Assembly (NCBI RefSeq): GCF_900100315.1 | Contig: NZ_FNFF01000021.1 | Location: 35,471-99,470 of the forward strand | Length of the DNA: 64,000 nt | DNA from: Streptomyces indicus | GTDB taxonomy: Bacteria; Actinomycetota; Actinomycetes; Streptomycetales; Streptomycetaceae | Direction of reading: 5' to 3' | Part shown: piece after piece, positions 1 to 7,996 of the stretch | Layout of the letters: every line of letters begins with the position of its first letter | Numbering within the stretch: the first letter of the stretch is position 1 | Made by a program: the position numbers and the translations under genes | The notes under the pieces: generated by a model | Databases searched by the model: none | Seen by the model: only the letters and a program-made list of their open reading frames with translations | Told to the model about the DNA's origin: nothing

Positions 1-1
1 T

Positions 2-235
2 GGCGTCCTCGAGCCGGGTGCGCTGGCCGACTTCACGTGTGTGGCGCTGGATTCGGTGCGTACGGCTGGGCCGTTGCCGCGGTTGGGTGCGGAGACTGCG
101 GTGTTCGCGGCGGCTGCTTGTGATGTGCGGGACACGGTGGTCGGCGGCCGTCAGGTGGTCCGGGACGGGGCCCATGTCTCGGTCCCGGATGTCGCGGGCG
201 AGCTCGCCGCCGCGGTGGCTGAGCTGCGCGGCTGA
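2..235 (+). CDS. hutF: formimidoylglutamate deiminase, C-terminal end (partial)
   Basis: Only the last 77 codons are in the window; the reading frame is open from base 2 to a TGA at 233-235. The piece has the C-terminal pattern of cyclic amidohydrolases (PGALADF, then VGGRQVVRDG), where the late beta-sandwich strand VVxGGRxVVxxG closes the barrel. It lies directly upstream of hutI, which points to the HutF branch of histidine degradation, converting N-formimidoyl-glutamate to N-formylglutamate and ammonia. The metal ligands lie outside the window, so the assignment rests on the tail and the neighbour. A different amidohydrolase is possible but less likely. Confidence 0.75.
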   Translation, partial: GVLEPGALADFTCVALDSVRTAGPLPRLGAETAVFAAAACDVRDTVVGGRQVVRDGAHVSVPDVAGELAAAVAELRG

Positions 236-240
236 GATTT

Positions 241-430
241 CCCCTACCCGCCCCTTCCCGAAACCGGGGCTCCGCCCCGGACCCCGCATCCGAGCTTCGC
301 TCGGATCTGCTCAAGCGCCGCAGGGGCTGAACCTTCAGCCCGTCCGGCGTTTGAGGACGAGCGCGTTCAGCGCGAAAAGGGGGTCTGGGGGCGGAGCCCC
401 AGTTTCGGGAAGGGGCGGGGTGGGGGAGAA
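241..430. repeat. long imperfect inverted repeat with internal hairpin between hut genes
   Basis: Two arms of about 45 bases (241-286 and about 380-430) are near reverse complements; both carry the core GCCCCTTCCCGAAAC followed by GGGGCTCCGCCCC. Between them are a short perfect hairpin (ATCCGAG/CTCGGAT, 288-306) and the block CCCGTCCGGCGTTTGAGGAC. I recall that block as a common Streptomyces intergenic repeat. It has the form of a dispersed REP-like element and could also terminate or attenuate transcription between hutF and hutI. No gene is visible in this gap. Confidence 0.7.
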
Positions 431-455
431 GAACGAATCCCACGGAGAGGGACAC

Positions 456-1646
456 ATGACGACCACCGTCATCACCAACATCGGGAACCTGGTCACCAAC
501 GACCCCGACCGCGGCACCGGCCCCCTGGGCCAGATCCAGGACGCCGCCGTCGTGGTCGACGACGCGACCGGGACCGTCGCCTGGGTGGGCCCCGCGGCCG
601 AGGCCCCCGCCGCCGACGCCGCCCACGACGCCGAGGGCCGCGCGGCCATCCCCGGCTTCGTGGACTCCCACTCCCACCTCGTCTTCGCGGGCGACCGCAC
701 CCAGGAGTTCAACGCCCGTATGGAGGGCCGGAGTTACGAGGCGGGCGGCATCCGGACGACCGTCCGCGCCACCCGCGCCGCCACCGACGAGGAGCTCGAG
801 GCCAACCTCGTACGCCATCTCGACGAGGCCCTGCGCCAGGGCACCACCACCTTCGAGACCAAGTCCGGCTACGGGCTCACCACCGAGGACGAAGCCCGCG
901 CCCTGCGCATCGCGAGCGCGCACACCGACGAGGTCACCTACCTCGGGGCGCACATCGTCAGCCCCGACTACGCCGAGGACCCCGCCGCCTACGTGGACCT
1001 CGTCACCGGCGAGATGCTCGACGCCTGTGCCCCGTACGCCCGTTGGGTAGATGTCTTCTGCGAGAACGGCGCCTTCGACGGCGACCAGGCCCGCGCCATC
1101 CTCACCGCGGGCCAGGCCAAGGGCCTCATGGCGCGCGTGCACGCCAACCAGCTCACGTACGGCCCCGGCGTACAGCTGGCCGTCGAGCTCGACGCCGCGA
1201 GCGCCGACCACTGCACCCACCTCACCGACGAGGACGTGGCCGCGCTCGCGAGCGGCAACACCGTCGCGACGCTGCTGCCGGGCGCCGAGTTCTCCACGCG
1301 CGCCCAGTGGCCCGACGCCCGCCGCCTCCTCGACGCCGGGGTCACGGTCGCGCTGTCCACGGACTGCAACCCCGGCTCCTCGTACACCTCCTCGATGCCG
1401 TTCTGCCTCGCCCTCGCGGTGCGCGACATGCGGATGACCCCGGACGAGGCGCTCTGGTCCGCGACCGCGGGCGGCGCACAGGCCCTGCGCCGCACGGACG
1501 TGGGCCGCCTGGCCCCGGGAGCCCGCGCGGACCTGGCGCTCCTCGACGCCCCCAGCCACGTCCACCTCGCCTACCGCCCCGGCGTACCGCTGGTGTCGCG
1601 GGTGTGGCGGCGCGGGCGGGCCGTCCGGGGGCGGCGCCTGGGCTAG
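456..1646 (+). CDS. hutI: imidazolonepropionase
   Basis: A 396-residue amidohydrolase that hydrolyses 4-imidazolone-5-propanoate to N-formimidoyl-L-glutamate, the third step of histidine degradation, in the cytoplasm. The metal-binding signature is visible: GFVDSHSHLVF with H72 and H74, H229 in VHANQ, H252 in ADHCTHL and D303 in STDCNPGS, all in the usual order. The length matches the family. The open frame extends far upstream, but the ATG at 456 is preceded by GGAGAGG (444-450) and the protein family begins here. It follows the deiminase in the same direction but is separated from it by the inverted repeat, so it may have its own transcript. Confidence 0.96.
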   Translation: MTTTVITNIGNLVTNDPDRGTGPLGQIQDAAVVVDDATGTVAWVGPAAEAPAADAAHDAEGRAAIPGFVDSHSHLVFAGDRTQEFNARMEGRSYEAGGIRTTVRATRAATDEELEANLVRHLDEALRQGTTTFETKSGYGLTTEDEARALRIASAHTDEVTYLGAHIVSPDYAEDPAAYVDLVTGEMLDACAPYARWVDVFCENGAFDGDQARAILTAGQAKGLMARVHANQLTYGPGVQLAVELDAASADHCTHLTDEDVAALASGNTVATLLPGAEFSTRAQWPDARRLLDAGVTVALSTDCNPGSSYTSSMPFCLALAVRDMRMTPDEALWSATAGGAQALRRTDVGRLAPGARADLALLDAPSHVHLAYRPGVPLVSRVWRRGRAVRGRRLG

Positions 1647-1683
1647 TCCCGGCCGTCCGGGCCCGGCGGTGGTCCCGCACGCG

Positions 1684-3312
1684 TCACACGGGCTCCAGGC
1701 CCGCCCGCCACCGCTGGTCCGCCGCGCCCGAGACCGGCTCCAGGCTCACCTGCGAGCCGTGCGCCGTGACCGCGTGGTCGAGCTGAATGACCGGGCGGAT
1801 CGTGCCGCTCGCGTCCACCGTGAACCACAGGTTGCGCGTGCCCCGGTCCAGGGAGGAGCACTTCCAGATGCCCACGCCGCTGTAGGTGTCGCCGCGGGTG
1901 TCCAGGCAGTAGTCCGGGTCCGCGTGCGAGACGATCACGCCGCGGTTGGCGTCCAGGCGCCAGCGCTGGGTGTCGGAGGGGCCGCAGGGCTCGGCGACGA
2001 CATCGGTGTCGTTGCGGAAGTCCCCGTCCTCGACGGTGAGGCAGCGGCCGTTGCCCGCGCTCACCACCTGGGTGAACCGGCCGTCCTGCAAGGCCGGTTG
2101 AGGTGCGGGGGGCTTCCTGGTCGGCGAAGGCGCCGGCTTCTTCGGGGACTTCGAGGACTTCGTGGGAGAGGGGGTCGGCGAGGGCGACGCGCTCGGCGAC
2201 GCGGTGACCGTGACCGTGGCGGAGGGGACGGGTGCGGGCGGCAGCGCGACGTCGTCGCGACCGTGCCCCTCGTCCGGATCACCACTGGTGAGAGCGAAGA
2301 GCAGCAGCGGGGCGACGGCGATCCCGAGCGCGGCGGAGCCGAGCATCACGCGGCGTGAGGGCAGCCAACTCGGTGGCGGGGTCGAGGAGTTGACCGAGGC
2401 GTTACGGGTGCGGAGGGGCTGCGCCGCAGAATCCGGGGCCGGGGCACGGTGTGCGGCCCGCCCTCGTACAGCACGTGCCGCGGGCCCCCGAGCCTCCGGC
2501 CGCACCCCCGCGTACCCCGCACCCACCTGGGGCAGCAGCCCTTGCGCCAGCGTCTCGCGGGGCGCGCCGGCCAGGCTTCGCAGCTGGGTGTGGGCGCGGC
2601 GGCAGCAGGGGCAGTCGGCGAGGTGCTGCTCCAGGTCGGCGCTGTGGCGCGGGTTCTCAGGGCTCGTCGCGTTCTCGATCAGGCGCGCGTAGCCCTGGCA
2701 CTGCGCCTCGCCGTGCCGGGCGAGGTACGTGCGCAGGAACGCGCGGCGCAGCGCGCCCAGGCAGGTGTCGCGTGCGGCGCGGACATCGCCCGCCGAGGCG
2801 CCGAGGAACACCGCCACCCGGTCGTCCGGCTCCCCGTCCACCAACGCGTACCAGAGCACCGCCTGCGTGCGGACCGGCAGTGTGCGCAGGGCGCCGAGCA
2901 GCACCGGCGGCTCGTCCTCGCCCGGCGTGAACTGCGCGGAGAGCCGGGCGGCGCGCTCGTCGCCCGCCCAGGCGCGCGCAGCCCGGTGGACCAGGAGCAG
3001 CAGATGGTGCCGTAACGCCCCCGGAGCCGCGACCCCGCGCGCCGCCTCCTCGGCGGCGAGGGAGAGCGCCTGGCTCACCAGCCGGCGGGCCGCCGCGTCG
3101 TCGGTGGTGCACAGCCGGGCGTACGGCGTGAGGAACGCGCCGTGCCGCAGCCGGAGTTCGCGCAGTGCGGGGTACGCCGTGGCGGTGTCGCGGCCGAGCA
3201 AGGCGGTGAGCTCCGCGTCCGACAGCCCTGCGTGCGGCGGGAGTTGGGCGTCGGCGCCCAGGGTGCCCTCCGGCGCCCCGCCGTCTCCCGCGCGGCTCTC
3301 GTGCTGCGACAT
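1684..3312 (-). CDS. sigma-like / zinc-finger / membrane / ricin-type lectin protein with a TTA codon
   Basis: 542 residues in four parts. Residues 30-215 are helical and resemble a degenerate ECF-sigma core. An anti-sigma-type zinc finger follows (H230-x3-C234-x2-C237). Next come a transmembrane helix at 323-343 and a Pro/Ser/Thr/Lys-rich linker at 359-405. Residues 410-540 form a ricin B-type beta-trefoil lectin domain (FTQVVSAGNGRCLTVEDG, QRW at 449-451). The lectin part would lie outside the membrane and the zinc finger inside. The start has a strong GAGGAGGG site six bases upstream. Codon 100 is TTA (3013-3015 on the plus strand), which in Streptomyces requires the bldA tRNA. It is convergent with hutI. 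The function is not known; a sugar- or wall-sensing regulator is an inference. Confidence 0.85.
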   Translation of the reverse strand: MSQHESRAGDGGAPEGTLGADAQLPPHAGLSDAELTALLGRDTATAYPALRELRLRHGAFLTPYARLCTTDDAAARRLVSQALSLAAEEAARGVAAPGALRHHLLLLVHRAARAWAGDERAARLSAQFTPGEDEPPVLLGALRTLPVRTQAVLWYALVDGEPDDRVAVFLGASAGDVRAARDTCLGALRRAFLRTYLARHGEAQCQGYARLIENATSPENPRHSADLEQHLADCPCCRRAHTQLRSLAGAPRETLAQGLLPQVGAGYAGVRPEARGPAARAVRGRAAHRAPAPDSAAQPLRTRNASVNSSTPPPSWLPSRRVMLGSAALGIAVAPLLLFALTSGDPDEGHGRDDVALPPAPVPSATVTVTASPSASPSPTPSPTKSSKSPKKPAPSPTRKPPAPQPALQDGRFTQVVSAGNGRCLTVEDGDFRNDTDVVAEPCGPSDTQRWRLDANRGVIVSHADPDYCLDTRGDTYSGVGIWKCSSLDRGTRNLWFTVDASGTIRPVIQLDHAVTAHGSQVSLEPVSGAADQRWRAGLEPV

Positions 3313-3574
3313 CCGCTGCCCTCCTCGGCTGCTGCGGTCACCGGCGGCACCAGGACATACGCCCGCCCAGCGGCGGCGTACCGGCGAGTATGCGAGCGTC
3401 CATCGTAGGGAGGAGTGGCGGTTGCGAAAGATGTTTCCCGGGGTAACTGCCAGTGGATCATGGCGAGTTGGGCACCGCTCGGCCGAGCGGACCGAAGGGG
3501 GGCGTCCTCGAACGGCCGGAGGCGCCCCCCGCCGAGCTCGGGGAGCGCCTCCGGAAAGCCTGGAAGTGCGCGCG

Positions 3575-4525
3575 TCACTCCTCGACCGTGAGCCCCTTGC
3601 GCAGCCGTACGAGCGTGCGCGAGAGCAGCCGGGAGACGTGCATCTGGGAGATGCCGAGCTCCTCGCCGATCTCGGACTGCGTCATGTTGGCCACGAAGCG
3701 CAGCGAGAGGATCTTGCGGTCGCGCGCGGGCAGCGAAGCGATCAGCGGCTTCAGGGACTCGACGTACTCGATGCCTTCGAGTCCGTGGTCCTCGTAGCCG
3801 ATGCGGTCCGCGAGCGCACCCTCGGAGTCGTCCTCCTCGGGCTGGGCGTCGAGCGAGCTCGCGGTGTACGCGTTGCTGGCCGCCATGCCCTCGACGACCT
3901 CGTCCTTGCCGATGCCGAGCCGCTCGGCCAGCTCGCCCACGGTGGGCGCGCGGTCGAGCTCCTGGGCGAGCGCGTCCCCGGCCTTGGCGAGGTCGAGACG
4001 CAGCTCCTGCAGCCGGCGCGGTACGCGCACGGACCAGGAGGTGTCGCGGAAGAAGCGCTTGATCTCGCCGACGATGGTAGGCATCGCGAAAGTCGGGAAC
4101 TCGACTCCGCGGCTGAGCTCGAACCGGTCGATCGCCTTGATCAGGCCGATGGTGCCGACCTGGATGATGTCCTCCATCGGTTCGCTGCGCGAACGGAACC
4201 GGGCGGCGGCGAACTTCACGAGGGCGAGGTTGAGTTCCACGAGCGTGTTGCGGACGTACGCGTACTCGTGGGTGCCTTCCTCGAGGGTCTCGAGGCGGGC
4301 GAAGAGAGTCTTGGACAGGGCCCGCGCATCCTGCGGGGCCACCTCGTCGTAGGGCGGGATCTCGGGCAGGTCCAGGAGATCCGCGAGCTCCTCACCGGTC
4401 TCCGCGGCGGTCGTGGGGTCCGCCGTGGCCCGGGGGGCAGGTACATGGGGGTCGGTGTCGAACTGGTCCGGTGGGGGTGTCGACGTCGCATTACGGGTAG
4501 GCGATGCGTCGAGCCGGGGTGACAT
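3575..4525 (-). CDS. RNA polymerase sigma factor, SigB/SigF/SigG family
   Basis: 316 residues with sigma-70 regions 2, 3 and 4 but no region 1.1. Region 2 contains EDIIQVGTIGLIKAIDRF and FPTFAMPTIVGEIKRFFRD, the region 3 segment is VPRRLQELRLDLAKAGD, and region 4 ends in the helix-turn-helix TQSEIGEELGISQMHVSRLL. This is the stress/sporulation group controlled by partner switching. An ATG at 4549 extends the frame by eight codons, but GGAGG sits five bases before the ATG at 4525, so that start is preferred. It is divergent from the STAS and anti-sigma genes. From memory the trio matches the S. coelicolor SigI/ArsI/PrsI module; I leave the symbol blank because several paralogues exist. Confidence 0.93.
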   Translation of the reverse strand: MSPRLDASPTRNATSTPPPDQFDTDPHVPAPRATADPTTAAETGEELADLLDLPEIPPYDEVAPQDARALSKTLFARLETLEEGTHEYAYVRNTLVELNLALVKFAAARFRSRSEPMEDIIQVGTIGLIKAIDRFELSRGVEFPTFAMPTIVGEIKRFFRDTSWSVRVPRRLQELRLDLAKAGDALAQELDRAPTVGELAERLGIGKDEVVEGMAASNAYTASSLDAQPEEDDSEGALADRIGYEDHGLEGIEYVESLKPLIASLPARDRKILSLRFVANMTQSEIGEELGISQMHVSRLLSRTLVRLRKGLTVEE

Positions 4526-4679
4526 GGTGTCCTCCATCGTTCTCGGCATATGGCTGCCGATGCCAATACGTGCACTGCGGTGTGCGGCGCCTCCGAAGCC
4601 GGCCGTCGTGAACAGGTCTTCTTCTAGGCCTACCCGTTTCCCTCACCCCGTTGCAAGTGCGGTTTAGACCAATTTGCCC

Positions 4680-4703
4680 GGTTCCGCGAGGAACTTCGGG
4701 TAC
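4680..4703 (+). promoter_or_regulatory. candidate SigB-type promoter for the STAS gene
   Basis: GGTT at 4680-4683, a 14-base spacer, then GGGTAC at 4698-4703 fits the GNTT-N14-16-GGGTAC/T pattern used by SigB/SigF-family holoenzymes. It lies 70 bases before the STAS start, in the divergent region facing the sigma gene, which suggests the module is expressed by its own or a related sigma factor. This is motif evidence only. Confidence 0.4.
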
Positions 4704-4773
4704 CCCGGCGCGTACGGAAGGCGTATGTTCAGAGGGGTCATCCACCAGCTAGGGACAGCGGAAGAGGAGCGGC

Positions 4774-5142
4774 ATGGACCGCGGCACGGTCGGCAGCGCA
4801 CACAGGGGCCGGCTTCAGGTCGGCGTGCGGCGCGAGGGTGCGAGCGCCGTCTTCTCGCCTGCGGGTGAGCTCGATCACCACACCGCGGATCTGCTGCGCG
4901 AGCCGCTGGAGCAGGCCGTCGACGAGGGTGTGACCAGGCTCGTCGTGGACTGCTCGCGCTTGGAGTTCTGCGACTCCACCGGGCTCAATGTGCTGCTCGG
5001 CGCCCGTCTGAAGGCCGAGGCCGAAGGGGGCGGGGTGCACCTCGCCGGGATGCAGCCGGTGGTGGCCAGGGTCTTCGAGATCACGGGAGCGGAGGCGGTC
5101 TTCACCGTGCATCCCACCCTCGAGGAAGCGCTCGTGGAGTGA
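4774..5142 (+). CDS. STAS-domain anti-sigma factor antagonist
   Basis: 122 residues forming a single STAS domain. In its unphosphorylated form it would bind the anti-sigma kinase and so release the sigma factor. The phosphorylation-site motif is intact: FCDSTGLNVLL, with S68 as the expected target of the HATPase kinase encoded 230 bases downstream. The strands and helices (LDHHTADLLREPL, RLVVDCSRLEFCDSTG, VHLAGMQPVVARVFE) match RsbV/SpoIIAA. The ATG follows GAGGAG at good spacing. Its position between the divergent sigma gene and the downstream kinase gene makes the partner-switch role likely. Confidence 0.93.
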   Translation: MDRGTVGSAHRGRLQVGVRREGASAVFSPAGELDHHTADLLREPLEQAVDEGVTRLVVDCSRLEFCDSTGLNVLLGARLKAEAEGGGVHLAGMQPVVARVFEITGAEAVFTVHPTLEEALVE

Positions 5143-5178
5143 CGCGTCACAGCCGCCGTTATCTCTGTGTGGCCACGC

Positions 5179-5205
5179 TGTGACCATTGCGTAACCGGGG
5201 TCACA
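5179..5205. promoter_or_regulatory. inverted repeat upstream of the anti-sigma gene
   Basis: TGTGACC and GGTCACA form perfect 7-base arms separated by 13 bases. The left half also reads GTGAC-N6-GTAAC, one base from the GTGAC-N6-GNCAC form recalled for Streptomyces Crp. It sits about 170 bases before the kinase start. A regulator site is possible; nothing else supports it. Confidence 0.3.
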
Positions 5206-5373
5206 CTTTCCGCGCACAGAAAGCGGGTGTTCGTCCGGTCCGGGCGGGCAGGAGACGCATCGGAACCGTTGGATGCGGCGCGATGTCACAACAAGCGCGA
5301 TGACAGAACAAGAACGGTCGGGGCCCAGGCCCCGCAGGAACTACGACTGGTGAATCGGTGAGGTGAAGCGCTG

Positions 5374-5868
5374 ATGAGCACCACCCGGCCCCTCTCGCCG
5401 GGCGACCGCGGTCCGGAGTCCGGTGCCGCCGGCCCGGGCCCGGATGCTGCGCCCGCCTCCCGTCAGGTGCGCCGGCTGAGCCTCGTGGGCCAGAGCGGCG
5501 TCGTGCCCCTTGCGCGCGACTTCACCCGGCAGGCGCTGCACGAGTGGGGCTGGCTGCCAGCGGCCACCGCCGACCGCCGTGCCGCCGCCGAGGACGTGCT
5601 CCTGGTCGTCTCCGAGCTGGTCACCAACGCGTGCCTGCACGCCGAGGGCGCGCGCGAGCTGTGGATCGGCTCCGACGGCAAGGTCCTGCGCCTTGAGGTC
5701 TCGGACCAGGGTGCGGGCAATCCCGCGCCGCGCACCCCGCACCGCGCCGGCCGCCCCGGTGGCCACGGCATGTTCATCGTCCAACGCCTCTGCCTCGACT
5801 GGGGAGTTGTCCGTACGCCGGGTGCGGCGGGCAAGACGGTGTGGGCGGAACTCGCCGCGCCTGCCTAG
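5374..5868 (+). CDS. ATP-binding anti-sigma factor (RsbW/SpoIIAB-like serine kinase)
   Basis: 164 residues with a disordered N-terminus and a GHKL-fold HATPase_c_2 domain. The N box is SELVTNACLHA (E81, N85), the G1 box DQGAGNP starts at D111, and the ATP-lid glycines are GGHGM (129-133). Such proteins hold their sigma factor inactive and phosphorylate the cognate STAS antagonist. The order antagonist then kinase, opposite a SigB/F-type sigma gene, is the classical arrangement. GAGGTGAAG precedes the start. A 230-base gap from the STAS gene leaves room for separate control. Confidence 0.9.
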   Translation: MSTTRPLSPGDRGPESGAAGPGPDAAPASRQVRRLSLVGQSGVVPLARDFTRQALHEWGWLPAATADRRAAAEDVLLVVSELVTNACLHAEGARELWIGSDGKVLRLEVSDQGAGNPAPRTPHRAGRPGGHGMFIVQRLCLDWGVVRTPGAAGKTVWAELAAPA

Positions 5869-6210
5869 CGAAGTGCTTCGTCCCGCGTCGCTGCTACACG
5901 TCGTCCCGCCTCGCGCTACGTATCGTCCCGCCCCGCCGAATCACCTCATCCGCATCACGCCCCCCGCCCGCGCGTACGTCCGGGCGGTGTCCTCCGGTGC
6001 GCGAATCGAACCCTTTTCCGTCCGAAATCTCCCGTCGGCGAGCCCGTTTGCGCAGGTCGGAGACCTCCATCAAACCGCCTCGTTGTTTGTCTTCCCATGT
6101 CTTGGCCCCGGGCGTACCTTGAGCGCCCAATCTGATGTGCCGTCAGTAACCTTCAGGGGCCTGGCCCTTGGAGCCGGCGGCCTTCACTCCCGGCATGAGG
6201 GGAACTCGAG
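5869..6210. promoter_or_regulatory. intergenic region upstream of the surface operon, with a palindrome at 6132-6146
   Basis: 342 bases without a convincing gene. It contains the 15-base near-palindrome CTGATG-TGC-CGTCAG (6132-6146), 65 bases before the first surface-protein start and the best operator candidate for the operon. No clear -35/-10 pair was found around it. Confidence 0.4.
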
Positions 6211-6915
6211 GTGTCGTACCAGAAAAGCGCCGCCGCGCTTCTAGCCGCGGCCTTGGCCGGCTCGGCGGTACTGCTGGCCGCCCCCGCAGCCCACGCCACC
6301 GTGGTGGACGTCAATTACGACTGCAAGACGCCGATCGGACCGAAGAGCGCGGTCTCGCCGGTCGACATCAAGGCCGAGAAGAGCGGCAGCGGCTACAAGC
6401 TCACGGTGACCTTCAACAAGGGCGTCTCGTCCAGCCCGGTCGCCCTGCCCAAGGGCGTCATGAAGCCCAGCATCGACATCAAGCTCGGCGGTGCGGAGAG
6501 CGGCACCGTCAAGGCCACGGCGGGCGGCAACCCGGCGGACATCCCCGCCAACTCGCCGATCAAGATCCACCCGATGACGGCCACGTACACGCCGAAGGGC
6601 AGCGGCAAGGTCACCTTCAGCGCGGGCACGCTCACCATCTCGGCGATGCAGACCACCACGACCTGCACGCCCAAGAACAACCCCAAGCCCTCCCTCGAAC
6701 TCGACGTCAAGGGCTCGGGCGGCGGCGCGGGATCGGCCACCGACGGCGGCACGGGCGGGGACGCGGCGGCCGCGCCGGACGGCGGCTCCGAGCTGCCGCA
6801 GACCGGCCCCGAGGACTCCGCGCTCGCCCTCGGCACCCTCGGCGGCACGGTGCTGCTCGTCGGCGCGGGCGGTGTGCTGTGGCTGACCCGGCGCAACCAA
6901 GCGGTGCGCCGGTAG
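6211..6915 (+). CDS. LPXTG sortase-anchored surface protein, single beta domain
   Basis: 234 residues. A signal peptide (1-29, cleavage near AHA) is followed by one beta-rich domain (about 32-167) bracketed by C38 and C152. A Gly/Ala/Asp-rich spacer leads to LPQTG at 195-199, a hydrophobic stretch and a basic tail (RRNQAVRR). This is the complete form of a sortase cell-wall sorting signal. The start is GTG with GAGGGG upstream. The domain is clearly homologous to the C-terminal domain of the last gene of the operon (shared patterns YDLTVS/YKLTVTFNKGV and ALPKGVMKPSI/ALPAGAMKSSM). It is first in a same-strand run of four genes. The binding partner is unknown. Confidence 0.85.
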   Translation: MSYQKSAAALLAAALAGSAVLLAAPAAHATVVDVNYDCKTPIGPKSAVSPVDIKAEKSGSGYKLTVTFNKGVSSSPVALPKGVMKPSIDIKLGGAESGTVKATAGGNPADIPANSPIKIHPMTATYTPKGSGKVTFSAGTLTISAMQTTTTCTPKNNPKPSLELDVKGSGGGAGSATDGGTGGDAAAAPDGGSELPQTGPEDSALALGTLGGTVLLVGAGGVLWLTRRNQAVRR

Positions 6916-7015
6916 GTCTGATCGGTACGCCCGGTCCGTCCGATCGGCACGTCCGGTCGGCCGGACCGGTCCGCCCGGTCAACGCGCCCGCACAGCACCG
7001 CACTTGGAGCCGCCG

Positions 7016-7996
7016 ATGCACCCCGGTCACCGTTTCGCCGCCGTATGCCTGCTCGCAGCCGTGGGCCTCGCCGGCCTGCCCGCGGGCGGCGCGGCGGCGT
7101 ACGCGGCCGACGACGACCCTTCCTGGTCCGTGGCCCCGTCCTCCGGCAGCGGCACGCGCCCCGCGGAGGACGGCCGCCCGTACTTCTACATGGAGGGGGC
7201 GCCGGGCGCCGTCCTGGAGGACACCGTCGCGGTGACCAACCCGGGCGACAAGCCGGCCACGGTGAAGCTGCGCGCCGCGGAGGCGTACAACCGCGCCGAC
7301 GGCTCCTTCGCCGTACGGGACTCCCGCGGGGAGGCCCGGCCGCACGGCGCCGGCGGCTGGCTGAGCTTCGCCGACGACGAGGTGCGGATACCGGCGCGCA
7401 CCCGGGCCGAGGTGCCGTTCACCGTGGCGGTGCCGGACGGCGCGACGCCCGGCGACCATCCGGCCGCGCTCATCGCCGAGATGGACGGCAGGAAGGCGGG
7501 CGTGCGGGTGCATCTGCGGGTGAGCGGCCCGACGCTGTCGGCGGTGACGGTCGAGGACGTGACGATCGAGGGCGACTCCATCTCGTACGCCCTGGTCAAC
7601 CGCGGCAATACGGTGCTCACGCCGAAGCTCGCCGTGCGCGCCGACGGCCTCTTCGGCGAGGTGCTCGACCGCGCGGCGCGGACGCTGCCGGTGGAGCTGC
7701 TGCCCGGCCGCAAGGTGACGCTGCGCGAGCCCTGGACCGACCGCCCGGCCTTCGATTCGGTACGGGTGGAGCTCACCGTCTCCGCGGACGGCGCCGCCGC
7801 CGACAGCGAGGCGGCCGAGCTGCGCATCGTGCCCTGGGCGGCCGTGGCGGGCGGCGGCGCGCTCTTCGCGGGCTTCGCCGGGCTCGCGGTCTTCACCGTA
7901 CGGCGCAGACGCGCGGCCGCCGCGTTCGCGGCAGAGCTCCAACCGCAGGACGGAGAGCGGGAGTTGGTTTCCGCAGGGACGGGAGAGAAGCAGTGA
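7016..7996 (+). CDS. DUF916-like secreted membrane-anchored protein
   Basis: 326 residues: a signal peptide ending near AYA, a beta-sandwich region, one transmembrane helix (about 275-298, AVAGGGALFAGFAGLAVFTV) and a short basic cytoplasmic tail. The N-terminal region (YFYMEGAPGAVLEDTVAVTN, then NRADGSF and VPDGATPGDHPAALI) matches the pattern of DUF916, the peptidoglycan-binding partner domain of WxL surface systems in Firmicutes. An in-frame TTG at 7004 is possible, but ATG 7016 has GGAG six bases upstream. The next gene overlaps its stop by four bases. A role in binding wall or a surface partner is inferred. Confidence 0.75.
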   Translation: MHPGHRFAAVCLLAAVGLAGLPAGGAAAYAADDDPSWSVAPSSGSGTRPAEDGRPYFYMEGAPGAVLEDTVAVTNPGDKPATVKLRAAEAYNRADGSFAVRDSRGEARPHGAGGWLSFADDEVRIPARTRAEVPFTVAVPDGATPGDHPAALIAEMDGRKAGVRVHLRVSGPTLSAVTVEDVTIEGDSISYALVNRGNTVLTPKLAVRADGLFGEVLDRAARTLPVELLPGRKVTLREPWTDRPAFDSVRVELTVSADGAAADSEAAELRIVPWAAVAGGGALFAGFAGLAVFTVRRRRAAAAFAAELQPQDGERELVSAGTGEKQ

